A DNA stretch of 64,000 nt from Psychrobacter sp. M13. Lineage in GTDB: Bacteria; Pseudomonadota; Gammaproteobacteria; Pseudomonadales; Moraxellaceae. The position numbers and the translations under genes were made by a program. The stretch covers positions 1,302,001-1,366,000 of the forward strand of contig NZ_CP132194.1 of NCBI RefSeq assembly GCF_030718935.1, given 5' to 3'. Positions 63,161 through 64,000 of the stretch are shown here, one piece after another. Under the pieces are notes generated by a model. It saw only the letters and a list, made by a program, of their open reading frames with translations. It was not told where the DNA came from and made no database searches. How positions within the stretch are numbered: position 1 is the stretch's first letter; every line of letters starts with the position of its first letter.

Positions 63161-64000
63161 AGGTTTTGGTAGGGGTGTTTTGGCATCACCGCTTGCTTTT
63201 TTCTCAGGATTCGTCGGATTATTTAAGTGGTCTTCGGCATCTAAGGTTTTGGTAGCTTGATTATATTGGATATCACTGGTAAAGGGTGTGCTGGTTAGCT
63301 CTTCATCTATTAGGCCGTCATCTAAGTTCACAACCTTTTTGGATGCTTTGGTTGCTTGCGTGCTAGCACTATTATTTACTGATCCAGTATCAATACCACT
63401 GTCAACGCCAGTATCAACATCAGTATCATAATTAATATCAGTATTTAGCGTACTACCATTAGCGACCACTTGCACGATTTCAGGTGGTATTTTGACATCA
63501 GATAAGCGCCTCATAACATAGTTACTTGGAATCGCTTTACCGCTTTTTTGTGCAGAATTATCCTCAAATATCATATGGCCCTGGCTGTCTATTTTCGCAT
63601 ACTGCATAGGCTTATCACGTGGCCAAAAAAAGTCTGAGGGATGACTAAAGATGTGCCCAATCACTAATTTGGTTAAGCGTCCCCATTCAAAGAAGCGTAC
63701 TTCTTTTGAGCGTAGCGCGACAAATAAGGCTAATGAAAAGCTAACCATTAAATTGACTATACCGATTAAAGCCACGCCTAATACTGATAATAGTAATAAA
63801 TGCCAGCTCATATCTGATGCTGATATATTGAATAAGCCATGAGCAAGATTCGCCGAAGCGAAGGCAATATGGCGAATGTCAATGGGCAAGCCGAATATAT
63901 AGCCAATGGTCGCCGTGCTTCCTAAAAACACACCAAATAAGAAATTACCCATAATCGCGCCAAGATTCGCTTCTACAAAGCCGCCTAAGCGCTGTAACCA
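63137..64000 (-). CDS. Gcr-type 'site-specific recombinase' family membrane protein, C-terminal part
   Basis: The gene runs in from the right edge; about 287 residues are visible, starting WLQRLGGFVEANLGAIMGNF. The segment FGVFLGSTATIGYIFGLPIDIRHIAFASANLAHGL in pieces, followed by two further hydrophobic helices, matches the end of the family annotated as site-specific recombinase (Gcr of Neisseria). That family is an integral membrane protein with no catalytic recombinase motif, so the name is doubtful. The last ~110 residues are Asp-rich, then Pro/Lys-rich (PLPKPKKPPKLP). Its 3' end overlaps the apaH terminator. Confidence 0.7.
   Translation of the reverse strand, partial: WLQRLGGFVEANLGAIMGNFLFGVFLGSTATIGYIFGLPIDIRHIAFASANLAHGLFNISASDMSWHLLLLSVLGVALIGIVNLMVSFSLALFVALRSKEVRFFEWGRLTKLVIGHIFSHPSDFFWPRDKPMQYAKIDSQGHMIFEDNSAQKSGKAIPSNYVMRRLSDVKIPPEIVQVVANGSTLNTDINYDTDVDTGVDSGIDTGSVNNSASTQATKASKKVVNLDDGLIDEELTSTPFTSDIQYNQATKTLDAEDHLNNPTNPEKKASGDAKTPLPKPKKPPKLP

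Noticed and set aside
63137..64000. Real recombinase or integrase activity for the right-edge gene
   Set aside because: The visible part is made of membrane helices and a low-complexity tail with no catalytic Tyr or Ser recombinase motif. The family name is historical.
1..64000. tRNA, rRNA or insertion sequences
   Set aside because: No cloverleaf pattern, rRNA segment or transposase frame was found on reading the intergenic regions. A tRNAscan-SE or Infernal run would settle small RNAs.

Overview
The window is about 64 kb of ordinary chromosomal DNA from a gammaproteobacterium. Everything fits Psychrobacter or a close Moraxellaceae relative. The signs are moderate, AT-leaning base composition, an Hfq with a long Gly/Arg-rich C-terminal tail, a carboxynorspermidine polyamine route (nspC plus the saccharopine-dehydrogenase-like synthase), a csp-DEAD-box helicase pair, and core gene neighbourhoods such as tsaE-mutL-miaA-hfq and kdsD-kdsC-lptC-lptA-lptB. 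The genus call is inference. I see no rRNA, tRNA, CRISPR array, prophage or intact insertion sequence.

Layout. 1-7 kb: 3' part of pepN, a Pit phosphate transporter, DAHP synthase, lpxB and rnhB. 7-10 kb: two tandem CAP-domain paralogues, one a lipoprotein. 10-14 kb: a DUF924 protein, nspC, then carboxynorspermidine synthase behind its own promoter and a structured leader, then an orphan gene. 14-16 kb: biotin transporter bioY, divergent from a BPL_N-like protein. 16-20 kb: a run of small accessory genes (PaiB-like, an AT-rich orphan, HD phosphohydrolase, ICMT-like methyltransferase, PhzF, UPF0060). 20-25 kb: tsaE-mutL-miaA and hfq. 24.7-28.5 kb: the Kdo and LPS-transport operon. 28.8-34.6 kb: radA, an RlpA-like protein, rodA, an M15 peptidase and a lipoprotein. 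34.6-38.1 kb: an M16 protease pair (one catalytic lipoprotein, one without the metal motif), preceded on the same strand by two very small lipoprotein genes. 38.4-44.6 kb: ftsY, ogt, yebC family, a K+ channel, an ABC1/UbiB kinase and aroQ. 45-50.9 kb: csp-rhlB, then ccoS with a TauE/SafE-like protein, the LMW-PTP-murB-ydcF run and an Hsp15-like gene. 51-58 kb: an excalibur protein, ilvA, rpiA, a 35-residue membrane protein, argF, alr and dnaB. 58-64 kb: pdxA, an AT-rich insertion of orphan genes and decayed sequence, rsmA, apaH, and the 3' part of a Gcr-type 'site-specific recombinase' membrane protein.

The genes are mainly envelope biogenesis (lpxB, kds/lpt, murB, alr, rodA, RlpA-like, M15, M16), RNA and DNA maintenance (hfq, csp, rhlB, rsmA, mutL, radA, dnaB, rnhB, ogt) and anabolism (shikimate, arginine, isoleucine, PLP, polyamines, biotin). 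The items most worth following up are the small-lipoprotein/M16 cluster (37.8-38.1 kb), the structured leader before the polyamine dehydrogenase (11.9 kb), the bioY/BPL_N pair, the csp leader hairpin, and the orphan-gene island between pdxA and rsmA.
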